Shown piece by piece: positions 34,061 to 45,800 of a DNA stretch of 64,000 nucleotides. A model generated the notes under the pieces. That model ran no database searches and was not told the DNA's origin. It saw only the letters and a program-made list of their open reading frames with translations. Origin of the DNA: Plectrocnemia conspersa (taxonomy: Eukaryota; Arthropoda; Insecta; Trichoptera; Polycentropodidae); NCBI GenBank assembly GCA_009617715.1, contig VTFK01000348.1, positions 235,617-299,616 of the forward strand, written 5' to 3'. Each line of letters starts with the position of its first letter. Positions within the stretch are counted from its first letter, which is position 1. Made by a program: the position numbers and the translations under genes.

Positions 34061-34127
34061 TAAGTAAGTGGTACAACATCTCATTTGTGTATAAATGGTA
34101 ACATATGAGTTGTAGTACTACTTATTA
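34061..34127 (+). ncRNA. Hairpin B7
   Basis: Resembles B2: AAGTGGTAC with GTACTACTT, one G-U pair. The acceptor region is again TTTTCGG. Confidence 0.7.
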
Positions 34128-34213
34128 ATGAGCATTATTTTCGTCAACTGAAATTGAAAAGTGATTTGTGTATAAGTAAAACAGACTAACGTCGCTCAAA
34201 AATATTTTTATTC

Positions 34214-34278
34214 GGTCATTGTTATTGTCGTACTTATGCGGGTCTTATAAAAACGCAAAGTATACAATAACACTGACT
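34214..34278 (+). ncRNA. Hairpin A14 (type 1)
   Basis: TTATTGTCGTACTTATGCG and CGCAAAGTATACAATAA match A3; the clamp GTCATTG/CACTGAC has one mismatch. Confidence 0.7.
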
Positions 34279-34450
34279 GTATAAATATTAATCACCATGT
34301 ATTCTACAAAAGAGTAAGTATTTAGTTGCAATGAACAAATATTCGGTGAGTTATTATCGCAAATACTATATATTTGAGTAATATTACTAACAGGTTTTCT
34401 TTTCAGATTACTCATATAAGACGCTCTACGACATCTAATGCTCTGTATAG

Positions 34451-34511
34451 TTAATGGTATGTACATCTCATTTGTGTATAAATGACAACATATGAGTTGT
34501 AATACCATTAA
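34451..34511 (+). ncRNA. Hairpin B8 (compensatory change)
   Basis: TTAATGGTAT and ATACCATTAA as in B6, again an A-T pair replacing the G-C of B3. Confidence 0.8.
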
Positions 34512-34640
34512 TTATCGAGCATATTTTTCTTCAACCAGATCAAAGGGTAAGTATAGTAAAATTATCTCAATATATGTAATACATGAAATCACCGCTCCTA
34601 CTAGACTACCGAGTGCGTCTGAAAAAACATATTTTTGTTT

Positions 34641-34706
34641 GGTCACTGTTAATGTCGTATTTATCCGTGTTATATATAAATCGTAAAGTATGACAATAAC
34701 AGTGAC
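34641..34706 (+). ncRNA. Hairpin A15 (type 2, last)
   Basis: GTCACTGTTAATGTCGTATT with GTATGACAATAACAGTGAC. A degraded C exon follows at about 34816 after TTTTCAG. Confidence 0.75.
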
Positions 34707-34899
34707 TGCGTAAAAATTAAACACCACTAAAATACATGTATTAAAAATTATTCGGTGAGTATTATACAATATACCACATTTGTCAGAACATCAACTAATA
34801 CATTTTTATTTTCAGATACTACAAAAAATCACAACCAGATGCGTACAAGCATAAATATACAATTTGTTTTATGATTTATTAAAGAGTATAATTTACGTT

Positions 34900-36565
34900 A
34901 GGAAAAATCGTAGAGTAAGTTATATATATATTATATAATATACTTTTCTACTACTTCGCTATTTTAATATTCTTTTCTATTATATCGCTACCGATTTTAG
35001 ACAGCTGAACCGAGCCAAGCGGAGCTACGTCGTGTACAGACCAAGACGACTCTAAGAAGACTTTAAATCTATACTACTGCAAAAAATATCAATGAAAAGT
35101 TTTAGATGATAATTAATCATTTAGCAGTGCTTTTTTTAATTTTAAATACTTTTTTAGGTTCCGATGTATATTTGAGTTGCGGATAAACTAATTAGCATTA
35201 TAACTATCCAAAACGAAGGGTAATGTTGGGTAAGTTATTTTTTTTATAATCTCAAACGGGAGATACATATAAGATAACCAATCGGGTAATTTATTTATAT
35301 AGGAGCAGCTTATTTTTATATTTAATTTCCTTTTTCTGTTTAATAACGCATATAGTTGTTAACTAAGTGCTATAATTTCTCAAACAGTTTTTTCTCTGTG
35401 GATTTTACAAGTCAATTTAAAATCTAAGGCTTACCAATCTAAACTACAATCAAAGTCTATGAGTGACATGTGTTTTTTTCTTCTTATTTTTGTAAACCTT
35501 ACTGCAATACTTTTATTTAGATTTGTTATGACAAGCTAATTTTATCAAAACACCTTAAATGAAGTTTATTTTTATTTTAGACAGCTCGATTAGGACTTTT
35601 GTAAGAGCACATTCTGGCGGTATCATTCGCAAATAGAATTTTTTAGACGGTCTAGATTCTAAATTTAAAAGGTACACTTTTTCAACCATTTTAAGTTGGA
35701 CGTCTTTTATTATTTTTTTTCGTTTGAAGATCGACTTAGTGATACCTATCTCTCAGTACTAAAAATCTTTCAATGATGTCCAATTTTCTTTGTCTTTTTC
35801 CACTAGGTTGGGTTTGATCACATCCATTTTTTTCATATTTGCTGGTTTCGACAATTTGATAATTTCAAAAAAGCACTATGTACAGCTCAATGTCTTTGCT
35901 TTATCCTTAACACAATATATTTTTTCATAACCATTTTTTTTTGTGTGAAAGATATAACTTTTAGGGTCCGTCTACTTTCCTATAATTCTGGTTTTATTTT
36001 CAATATTATATACTCAAACACGTGATAAAACTAACGTTTTTTATTTTTATAAGCATTTGATTTTGCGTATTAGCTGTGTTGCATCAAGGATCGAGAGGGA
36101 CTTTTAAACTGAGCTGCATATTTTTTTCAAGTATTTTAATATTATTATTATTTACTTTCTTTGCAATTCAATTTTTTTTGTATAATTTTCTTGATCCTAG
36201 GATAAAAATGGCGAACCGTTATTTGCCTAGTGGAAAAATATTCTGATTTTGTAATGTGTTTTCTACTATTTCAGCGATACTGAGACTTCAGCAGAATGCT
36301 AAAAGTGAACCTATATTCTATGGAAAAGACAAGTAATACATATGAACAGCTCATCCACTATCCACGAGTAATATAGTTACCAACACACGTGGTTTATTTT
36401 TTTTTCAAAACGAGAATACACATATTAAATGCTGGCAGTTATATCATTTTCTAGATTAAATATTCAGAGAAAACGTCACCCACAAGAAACAGTCGCTTAG
36501 CTCACACGAAGAGTAAAGACGATCGCAAGCGGGATGTATTGAAAATATCTTTAGATTAAATAAAT
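34900..36565. other. Pyrimidine-rich region right of the cluster
   Basis: Long T-rich tracts and several acceptor-like sites (for example TTTTAG|ACAGCTGAACC near 35000 and TATTTCAG|CGATACTG near 36275) could be the 3' part of the cluster transcript. I see no hairpin of the A or B type and no coding frame. Confidence 0.4.
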
Positions 36566-36804
36566 GCCTTATTTAGATTATTACATATAGCAGGAGTTAC
36601 AATATATTATCATGTAAATGTAGATCTTTGGGCAATTGATGGCACGGCTCCAGAATGTTTTAGAATTACAATTCGATACAGTCGATTATATATGTTTCTA
36701 AGAGTATTGCGATTTGATGACACCATTGCTCAAGATGAAAGAAAATAGTGTTAAACTCGCACCGATTAGAAAAATATTTTATGATTTCTCAAAACTTGTG
36801 TTCT
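36566..36804 (+). pseudogene. piggyBac-type transposase fragment
   Basis: The translation reads LLHIAGVTIYYHVNVDLWAI then DGTAPECFRITIRYSRLYMF and LRVLRFDDTIAQDERK, a stop, and after a frame change KLAPIRKIFYDFSKL. This is the conserved piggyBac DDE segment (family LWxxDG, FR-TMS-RF, LRFDD, KLAPIRxIF). Only about 80 codons survive. Confidence 0.8.
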
Positions 36805-37681
36805 AAGTATTTTAATCGTAACTTATATTTTATTTAATCTATAAATTATCAAAATATAATACAAACATATGTAAACATGATATATTATAGATTTAAATAA
36901 TAAGAACGAGAGGCGGCTATGCGCTTAGGTGCGACCAACGACGTAAGTAATTTAATGAGCTGAACGACGAGTGGTAATGATCCAAATTGGGTTTTTTTAA
37001 AGTTATTGTAATTGTTTTTTTTAATTTTAAAGTCATATTTAAACAATTAGTTGTATTATCTAAATAATTAAATTATATTTAAATTAACGGATAAATATAA
37101 TGCTAGATGGTATGCGTCCTGAATAACAACGGACACGTGTCTGTCTGTGTTTCCTATCATATTTGCGTACACTCGGTCGAATATCGATTCACTTGCATTA
37201 AATATGACGCATAATCTACCAAGTGTCGAGTATCATTGGTTGCTGACAGCGGGCTAAAATCCCAAACAATGATTATATTTCTACGACCTAAAAAATTGTA
37301 TATTATTTCTCGCTTTTGTAGGCATAAAATATAATATAATGATTCGCTACAACAATTATTAGCTACCTTATCGTCTATATCGATTCGAATTGAATCGAAG
37401 TTTACAGCCCTCCTTATGGCAAATCGCAATGCGACCTTCGACCGCTCTTAGCTATCGGAAAAACTAGGAAAATATTATCAATGAACGTCAGCAGCCGCAT
37501 GAAAGTATACGGCATCCAAGAGAAAATTTTCAGCAACCAGAATCGGTCGTCGCGTCACATCCTGTTATTATAGACCTAACAAGCAAGTAATGATGATAAA
37601 GTACACATACATTTTTCGACTATGAAAATATGAATAGACCATAGAATATAGTTATTTTAATGTTTCATCGAAGATGCACCT
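36805..37681. other. AT-rich spacer
   Basis: I see no gene or defined repeat. An open frame of about 90 codons on the minus strand (37157-37429) has no recognisable domain. Confidence 0.45.
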
Positions 37682-38443
37682 CATAAGGTGCTACCCGCAT
37701 TTTATTTATCTCCCCCAAAAAGATCCCGAGTAAGCGGAGCGCGACTCAGCCCGTTTAATCCCCACTTTCTCCCTTTAGTCCATTTTTCGTCTCCAACATA
37801 GACAATGATGCCGAGAGACCACCAATACTAATCGTGACCAGGAAAACGGTGGCGTTAGTTGATCGTGACGACTCAGGCTGAGAACGGAGATGGAGTACTT
37901 TGTTAGCGCACAACCGACTATGCGATGCTAAAAGCACCTCGAAGCAATTAGTTGCTAGCGGACCGATGGGTAAGGGACTATGCTTGACCATAAGGAGCGA
38001 GTGGGAACACCGGGTCCTTTAGTACGTCAAAAGAAGCTGTAAGTGTAAAAAATAAACGACCAATGCCGGTTATTTTATATGCTTCAAGCTTCTTCTGACG
38101 TACCAAAGAATGACCGATGTTCCCACATGCTCCTTGTGGTCGAGCATAGGGCCTTACCTGTCGGCCCACTAGCAACCAATTGCTTCGACGTGCTTTTAGC
38201 ATCGCATAGTCGGCTGTGCGCTAACAAAGTACTCCATCTCCGTTCTCAGCCTGAGTCGTCACGATCAACTAATGCCATCGTTTTCCTGGTCACGATTAGT
38301 ATTGGTGGTCTCTCGGCATCATTGTCTATGTTGGAGACGAAAAATGGACTAAATGGAGAAAGTGGGGATTAAACGGGCTGAGTCGCGCTCCGCTTACTCG
38401 GGATCTTTTGGGGAGATAAATAAAATGCAGGTAGCACCTGATG
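37682..38443. repeat. Large foldback: two 357-bp arms, 48-bp spacer
   Basis: The left arm 37682-38038 begins CATAAGGTGCTACCCGCATT and the right arm 38087-38443 ends with its near-complement AATGCAGGTAGCACCTGATG. The arms match along their whole length with scattered substitutions, roughly 90% by eye. Inner ends are GTCAAAAGAAGCT and AGCTTCTTCTGAC. The two frames inside (minus 37755-37991 and plus 38079-38372) translate the same arm. If transcribed it would form a long dsRNA stem. Confidence 0.88.
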
Positions 38444-39047
38444 TATGCGAGAAAGAAGCGATATATGCGCGTAAGAATATTCGTTGTCTTGCTTGTTCTT
38501 GTTTAAGCGGCAATGCTCATTTCTAGGATTTTCGTCTGTGTCACATCCAGCTATAAAAATAAATATTTCGTTCTAATTCGCACAAAATAAAATATATAAA
38601 ATATGTAATATCACAGTAACTGGTTGTCAACTCCTACAATACGATTGTGTGAGTAAAGCGTATGTGCGTTTTGGATAAAAAGTGGATAGCGTGATGTTCA
38701 CTGTTGTAAAGCAACAAAAACATGCATATATTTATATTTTATGTGAATTCAAGAGGGTGGAAGCCGCGAAGTCGGGTTGTTGAAAGATTAACAACGTAGA
38801 GGTAAACACAAACGGCGATCCTACATAGATTAAGTTCGCTGTTAAACGACTAAACTTCGTATATACTGGTCATTGATTGGCTAGGTACACTGTTCCATAT
38901 ATTTTTAACTTTATATAAATCGAGCATTATCAACAGTTCGCCGGTTAGGTTAGATTCGCCTCTTAGGTTCGCTATCCCATTTTTAAACTTCATATCAATT
39001 CACCGGTTACAATAATATTTTTCTTCCAACTTCCTTCCTGGAGTCTT
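38444..39047. other. Spacer between foldback and LINE fragment
   Basis: About 600 bp without a recognisable gene, slightly less AT-rich than average. A GGTTAGGTTAGATTCGCC segment near 38943 is a common motif in insect intergenic DNA. Confidence 0.4.
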
Positions 39048-39682
39048 CTAACTCTGATGAAGGTGGGGACACTCTCTTCTTGGAAGAGGTTGTAGAGCTC
39101 CCGATTTGATTTGTTTTATTAGGCTGAAATAGTATTTATTTGCTGACACTACTTGTCTCTTGATCTCCTTGCTGACATCATTTGTAGCTGTTAACAGGGT
39201 TCCGAGGTATATGAAGTCACTGACACATTCAAAGGTGTACTCGTTCATTTCGAGATTTTCAGGATACTGACTCCTCAAACTAGGCGTAACCGACATGTAT
39301 TTTGTTTCATTGATCTTCAACCCCATTTCCTGGCTGATAATTCAATGGCGTTAAAGTCTTCTATTCGTGCCTGTTTTGATCTAGCCACTTTATGTATGTC
39401 ATCAGCGCAGGCGAAGAGTTGTATCGATTTATTATACACACTACCGGTTATATCCAGTTTGGCATCTCGGATTACTTTTTCTATGGCAATGTTGAACAGA
39501 TTGCACGCTAGAGCGTCACCCTGTCGTAGGCTGTTGAGTGTTCGCAAAGGTTTTGATAGATCGTTTTGTACTCTCACTTGGCATTTCTCATTGTGAGTTT
39601 CACCAAGGAAATTAGTTTGTTTGGTACACCCTACTGAATAAAAGCTCTCATCACTTACTTCAACTGGACTATAAAACCACAT
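39048..39682 (-). pseudogene. LINE reverse transcriptase fragment
   Basis: On the minus strand SLRQGDALACNLFNIAIEKV, then YNKSIQLFACADDIHKVA and, after a frame change, MGLKINETKYMSVTP and FIYLGTLLTATNDVSKEI, match the palm and thumb of non-LTR reverse transcriptase. The catalytic YADD box reads CADD. The fragment may belong to the same family as the LINE at 24.9-26.1 kb, of which it would be the downstream part. Confidence 0.8.
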
Positions 39683-40301
39683 TCGAGATTAGGAAAAGCT
39701 AATCTGTGAAGATCGATCAGAATTATACAATTATCACTAATCACGATCTCTTAAAGAATAAAAATAAAAAAGTGTTCCATATGGGATTCGAATCCAGATC
39801 TTTCAAATATTACTCACAGACTAATACTTTTGTTCATAATTTCCTCACTTTATCAGTGGTCTAGTTACTTTTCATTTGTAGGGTGTATTGTCTATGAAAA
39901 TTCGTCCATAGCTTTGATTGAAAATAATAGTTGCAGCAAACATTCTATTGCCAATAGCCGGTTATGTTTTTACTACTCTTATTTGCATTTTATAGTTTGG
40001 CTGTTGAATCAAGCAAGACAAGTGCTTTTTATTTAATATTTAATATATAGTTTGTATAAGGAAATGAAAACATTTTAACACTTTATTCAGTTTATTACAT
40101 CTGAAAATCTGTGGTACATCCAAATGTTGCATATGTTACATTGACAATGTTACGTAAGATACATCCATTTTTAAATATATTAATTACTCTTGTGACACAT
40201 AACATCAATGTTGTTAATATTTATTAAAACATTATCAAATCCCAATTATTTTATTAAAAAAAGTATGTACCTATAAAACAGTTAGTGTTACTTATATAAA
40301 T

Positions 40302-40458
40302 CTTTTTTTTTATGCGAATAGAATAAAAAACAGCATCAGTTTCCCTGCGTTGTGTTATTATTAATGTAAAGTTCTGTAAATGCAGTGTAGTTCTAAGTCA
40401 ATAGTGGAATGTATTTTGTAAAATTCTTTTTTTAAATCTATTCGCATAAAAAAAAAAG
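40302..40458. repeat. Small inverted-repeat element, about 157 bp
   Basis: CTTTTTTTTTATGCGAATAG at the left is inverted as CTATTCGCATAAAAAAAAAAG at the right. The interior is non-coding. The size fits a short MITE; no target duplication is evident. Confidence 0.6.
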
Positions 40459-42607
40459 TATTATTTTTAATAAAATTTTCACAACATCAACACACGGAAG
40501 TTGTCGACATAAAATATCAACATTCAATAATCATAAACTGTGATATAAAGTAAAATTTAGTATTCACACAACAATACAATAATATTTGATATACATACAT
40601 ATTAAAATATTATTAAATTAAGGATTTCAATGAAATAATGAATTAATACATGCATAATAATAATAAATTGACTGATCCTTGGATCAAATATACGAACAAG
40701 CAATACGTCTAACATAAACATCTATTTTATATATAATTCTTGAGAATACACACCAATGAACATCAATATTTCATAGTATAATATTTTTTATAAATTATTA
40801 ATTATCGTCGTTGGATTTCATTAAATATATAATAATCAATTTTAAAATGCCAACAAAAAATTACAATTTAAAATTATGTTAACATCGTTGTATGAAAATT
40901 TAGAACGCAACTGTCATCGCAATGACTAAATATGGGATTCATGAAAAGGGTCGAAAAAATGTGCCACTTCATGATGACTATCTTTGATCAATGAATCAAA
41001 AACGCCACTCTTCTATTTAAAAAAAAAATGTAATTTCATTACAGACATATTTTAAGATAAAAAAGACTAGTTAACTGATTTGTTAAGGATTGTATCCAAT
41101 TTCTTTAGTATATTCAACTAGAACATGTTTATATATTTATATAAATACATATATACTTATGTATACATACTTTTTTGTAACACAAGTTAAAATTAACTCA
41201 TATGGTGCTATACAATAAATGTATTATATAAATACTGCGTTGATAAATTTCACAGAGCTGTAATGCACATGTTAGTTAATTCGGATAAGACAAATTAATC
41301 TTGTTGATTAAACAGTATTGATGCGTTTTTATTCATATTTTTTGGCATACTGTAGAATTTATCAGCGCAGCAGCAACACAAGTGTTAAAATCGATAAAAA
41401 TCTCAATTCCTCTTTAAAAAGATTAAAATTTTCACTACTTTTGTCTACCATTCGCATCATTCAAATAATCATTTGTAGCCTCTCACACACCAACTAAACT
41501 AAATAATATTCAACTCAATAGCTGCACCACTCGTAAACAGTAAGAGGAAAACAATATAACGATATAATAGTAATAAAATATTTTCTATATTTGGCATTAA
41601 TAGGACAAATATATTTTAAGTTGGCTAAATGCCTTAAAAGCTCTGTTTTCCTTAATTCTCTTAAACTAACAATAACAAATATCTCATCGTCGTCTTTTAT
41701 AATCGTCTGTCAACTTAAACTTCGATCGCTGGTAAGTCACCGATGGATCCAATTCCGTTCGAGTCTGAGTTGTTCGAGAGGAGCTCGATTTAAAATTAAA
41801 TTCTGTACATATAACATTTCAGCAGTTTTGTTCAATCGAGTTAAAACGCAATCTAATTGGTCTCTTGTTATTTTGGCACTCTATACATATCACGTGAGTA
41901 AATTAAAAACTTTTTTACACATAAATGCTAGGATCTAATCTGCGATTAAAGAATAGCACTTATGATTAATTAAAATATAACATTACAATTATCGAGTAAC
42001 TCTTTATAAGAAAAAATTATAACAATCTTACATAGTTAATAAAAACATATTCCACTAGACAAAACTGCTGAAAGGCGGTTAAAAGTATACAAAACGCTAT
42101 TGACAGATTACGCCTGGCAAAATCAACTCAAGGGATCGGTGGTATTTCTCGACGAGCAAAAAATTATCACAAACTGTCGATCCACATATTTATGGGCTGA
42201 CTATTAAAATCCACTCGATCGTCGAAAGTAAATTTCGCCAACCGTAAACCTACATTTTACGATACTAATTAAAAAGTGACTGATTTTTGCAAATTCACAA
42301 AGCGAAGAAATTAAAATAAAACAATATGACTAATGCTTTTGAATATTCCTTCGTTTTATATTATAACCTAATATATTATTAATTAAAAAAATTCGTAATA
42401 ACTCCTCGGTGCTCTTTACGTCAGTGTTATAGTAATAGTTTTTATTATTCTTCATTAAAATATATACTTATAAATCACAATTGCCTTATAAAATCTTACG
42501 TTCGTGAAATTCGTCTCCTCGTGTTTTAAAAATAATTTATAAGTGAAGAGTTGGGATACTATCCATTATTATACTTAGTTGCCATATCAAAATACTTCTT
42601 TTTTATT

Positions 42608-42610
<3 letters not shown>

Positions 42611-42641
<31 letters not shown>
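42611..42641. repeat. TA dinucleotide microsatellite
   Basis: About fifteen uninterrupted TA repeats. Confidence 0.9.
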
Positions 42642-42644
<3 letters not shown>

Positions 42645-42890
42645 AATAGAATGGGATAAGTTGCGAGGTGGCATCTTCGTAATTTTATAAAACAAAATAC
42701 TTACACCTAATTCAACATATTTTATAAATACATAATACTCAAACAAAACGTCTGTGAAATAAATGTGCCAAACGGTTTCATGAATCATGTAATAGTAAAT
42801 CCATAAAATAATTAAATTAGATAGATGTACATTTAATTACCACATTTATACGACGTTACATCATAGATATATAAATCAACACATATCTTC

Positions 42891-45800
42891 TTACATCTTC
42901 AAAAGACTCGCCACCAAAAAATTTTCAATGACTAGTTGAGCTGACAAAGATAAACACATAATTTAAAATCAAGTAATTTAACATATTTATATTCCATATA
43001 TATGAATAAGGTTTACCCATTTTGCTACCGTTGGTTGTAGCGATTCCGTAAGCATCCTGATCGCACTCATTGGTGAGCGTCAGATCGGCTCCTTTCAAGA
43101 GCAATTCATAGCATGCAAAAGGATAGTCTCCTCCGGCAGCATACATCAGGGCAGTGTTACCACCCTGAAAGCCCCGAAGAAAAATGAAATTATTTCTGAA
43201 GTGAAATAATTAAATTGTTATGTCGGTATATATTACGTTATCTTGGTGGTTAACGTCTGCTCCTTCTTTCAGCAGGATTCTAAGGACATCGTGATGGCCA
43301 CCAGCAGCCGCCAGCAAAAGGGCAGTTTCACCCTCTAATCCGATACTGTTAACGGATGCGCCGCTTCTATAAAATGAACTCGATAGATTAATAATTTACA
43401 AACATAATTTAAACTAGTTTTACTAAATGTTAGAATTAATTACACAAGCAAGTTTGTTGTAGCAGATACTTGTCCGTATGCAGCCGCCCAATGCAGACCG
43501 GTCAATCCATTTTCATCCAGTACATCGATATTCTTTTCCAAGAGTATCTCGTCTTTCGTGATTTCGCCTCGCCCTGCTCGATTATGAAAACTCGTATCAG
43601 GTTCTTGCAACTCAGGGGTTTTGGCTTGAGTATTACCTATGTAAATTTATATGATTATTATTGAAGTATAGATACAAAATGAATTATAAATGCCAAAATA
43701 TATCTTACATATTCTTTTAAAATAATGTTAAAAATTGACTATGTTAACGTAGTTAGTTATGTATGTGAGTCGACAAGAGCGAGTAAAATGAAAACTTTAT
43801 AAATTATTTATATCGTAATTTATAGAATAAAAAATGTAGTGTTGAAAAGCACTAAAAATCACTGGGAGTGAAATTCAAGGTGGAACTAAAAATGTTTGCT
43901 GCACAACTCGTGTCAGACATACATCACCATATTGAACTTTCATTCGTCAATTCACTACTCAAAAAACGAATAACTTTGACGCGTCTTGCAAATGCGGTAG
44001 CCATTATTATCTACAGCCTTTACATTACATGAATAATTTGTACTGCCAATATTCATACTCTACATTGCCAATTTACAGGACAATAAAATGTATTTTGAAT
44101 TCTATTGCAATTATAGGTTTTCATTTGACTCATTCTCGTATACAAAAGTCAATAATTTTGAATCATTTTATTTTCTATACTTTTACAAACATGACCAAGA
44201 CATCAAACTGTTATTTTTTTCGTTCCAGTTCAATTAAAAAAATGTGTATCGGTTCGGTTCTAGAATAAATATCGGGTTTTACAGTTTTCAGTTCAGCTTC
44301 GAGTGATTATTTTTAATGTTTTTATTTGTATTAAAAATTAATTTTCTTCCATATTTTAAAATATTTTATTTCTTTTATTGTTTATAAGCAAACTGTATTA
44401 ATTGATAATTGAAATAATTAATTAAAGGCATAATAATTAGAACTATGAGTATATAATATATGATAACAATATAATTCATTCAACGAAACATATGTAAACA
44501 AAGCAAATTCCTATATTTACGGTTGAAGTAAACAGGATTCTTAAGTTAAATTTATTTATAATCAAAAAAGATTAAAGTTTCCTCTAATTATTGATATATC
44601 TTCCAATGTATTTTCTTATAAATTATTTCGATTCTTGCAAAATGTACTTTTAAGCCTTTCAACACTAACTTGTGTTGCTGAAGCTCCTAAAACTACCATT
44701 GCAATTTTATATAAATGAGGATATGTATTTTTATTTTCCTCGCAAAATTCTAAAATATGTTTTTATTCAGCCTAATATATAATATAGTACATGGTTAAAG
44801 TTATTCAATATGAATTAAATGTCCATATCTGTAAATAATAGTAAATCTATGTGTCTCTAATGCCATTTCTTTACTTCCTAAAAAATCGTTTACCTTTTCA
44901 TCGGTTGTATCACTATAAGTGCTTATTCATTTGTGATGGATATTGATTTCTTTAAAAGTTATAATTTGTTCCAAATATTTTTCAAATGTTGCACAGCTTG
45001 CATTTTTTGTGGCTGCGTGCTTGAACATGGGCCGAACCGAAATAAATCGATATTTTTTTTCTGGTTCGGCTCCGGTTTGACAAAAATAACGATTTTTCAG
45101 GTTTTTAGTTCAGTTCCGGTTCGAAACCCTGACCGTGATAATGAAATAAATATGTTTGATTTTTTTATTTTCTAAATGTAGTCAGTAAAATTGTTCAAAT
45201 GCAAAAATCAATATAACTATACAATTATCGCTAGTGTTATATTCTCAGTGGCACTATGACATGACTTGAATAATATCATATCTAACTTTTGTATATTACT
45301 GGTTGAGTTCTGTTGAATTTTAGAAGAATAATGTGCTAATATCTAAATAAATATACTACTGCATAAAGACGTATCTCATTGTTTCTAAAATCATCTTAGA
45401 GGAACAACATTTTCAATAAATTTTGCTACTAAACTCACTTACAAATTTTAATGACTAACTTTTAAAATTAAATTGTGCGGCAATGATCAAATTCTTTGAT
45501 ATCTTCTCATACTGACACGAGTTGATGGTGTCAGTGTTTACAGTAGATCGTTTGCCAAATATAGACTCAATGTCAACACTGATATAACTGAATACATGAG
45601 ATGTTAACCAAACGAGCTCCAACGATAACATAATCATTCAGCTTAGCGTTTGTACGTGCGCACTTGTTAAACTAGGTAATTCTGCACGTCAGCTTGTACT
45701 GATTTTTATTTTAAAACCCTTTTACGATTAAGTTGTATAATAAAATTTATCACGCGCTCTTTAGCAGATGCAAAAATGTAAATGCGCAGTATGATAAGAA

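Larger units (their letters stand above)
30000..34870 (+). repeat. Higher-order tandem repeat, about 1.07 kb period
   Basis: Corresponding hairpins recur at A3 30033, A6 31413, A9 32483 and A12 33412. The first interval is 1380 bp but includes a 262-bp MITE insertion (with its duplication), the second is 1070 and the third 929, shortened by a deletion that removed most of hairpin A11. Each complete unit runs A(type 1), B, A(type 2), C spacer exon, A(type 3). The right end (33820-34706) follows a simpler alternation of A and B. Copies are roughly 85-95% alike by eye, less at the left edge. Confidence 0.8.
28456..34900 (+). ncRNA. Spliced non-coding host gene of a tandem hairpin cluster
   Basis: Starting at the initiator, the locus has a first exon to about 28589 and then repeated small exons, most of which contain one or two hairpins. 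Exon limits read from splice signals are: A3 to donor 30167|30168; B3 30229-30376; A4 30435-30597; C 30921-31040; A5 31105-31272; A6 31352-31544; B4 31603-31734; A7 from 31787, and so on to a last unit near 34870. Introns between B and A exons are only 52-58 nt. Acceptors recur as TTTTCAG|ATTCTTC (B) and TTTTCAG|ATACTTC (C), donors as ATTCG|GTGAGT (after A) and AG|GTAAGTAT (after B). No open frame runs through the exons. The order repeats as a roughly 1.07-kb unit. The 3' end is not determined; transcription may continue past an acceptor at about 35000. I recognise no known miRNA or lncRNA. A pri-miRNA-like or structural RNA is inferred. Confidence 0.65.
39690..42890. other. AT-rich intergenic region
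   Basis: No gene is apparent. At 39784 the sequence GGATTCGAATCC resembles a Pol III B box, read on the minus strand with a loose A box near 39855, so a decayed tRNA-derived SINE is possible. A small inverted-repeat element is at 40302-40458 and a TA microsatellite at 42611-42641. The 3' UTR of the RFXANK-like gene should occupy the right edge. Confidence 0.45.

Noticed and set aside
30033..34706. CRISPR-like array
   Set aside because: The units are 65-nt hairpins within 1-kb repeats in a eukaryotic, intron-bearing context. There are no uniform short direct repeats with unique spacers.
30033..34706. roX-like dosage-compensation RNA
   Set aside because: Tandem stems are reminiscent, but I could not find a repeated roX box, and nothing shows sex linkage. 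Kept only as a thought.
32807..34769. Minus-strand frames of 65-85 codons repeated in the cluster
   Set aside because: Their similarity to one another only reflects the tandem DNA repeat. They cross the plus-strand splice motifs and lack coding bias.
37755..38372. Two similar 78- to 97-codon frames on opposite strands
   Set aside because: They are the two arms of the 357-bp foldback read in the same direction along the repeat. No known domain.
39770..39870. tRNA gene suggested by GGATTCGAATCC
   Set aside because: Only the T-loop-like B box is good. No acceptor stem or anticodon arm folds, so at most a decayed SINE.
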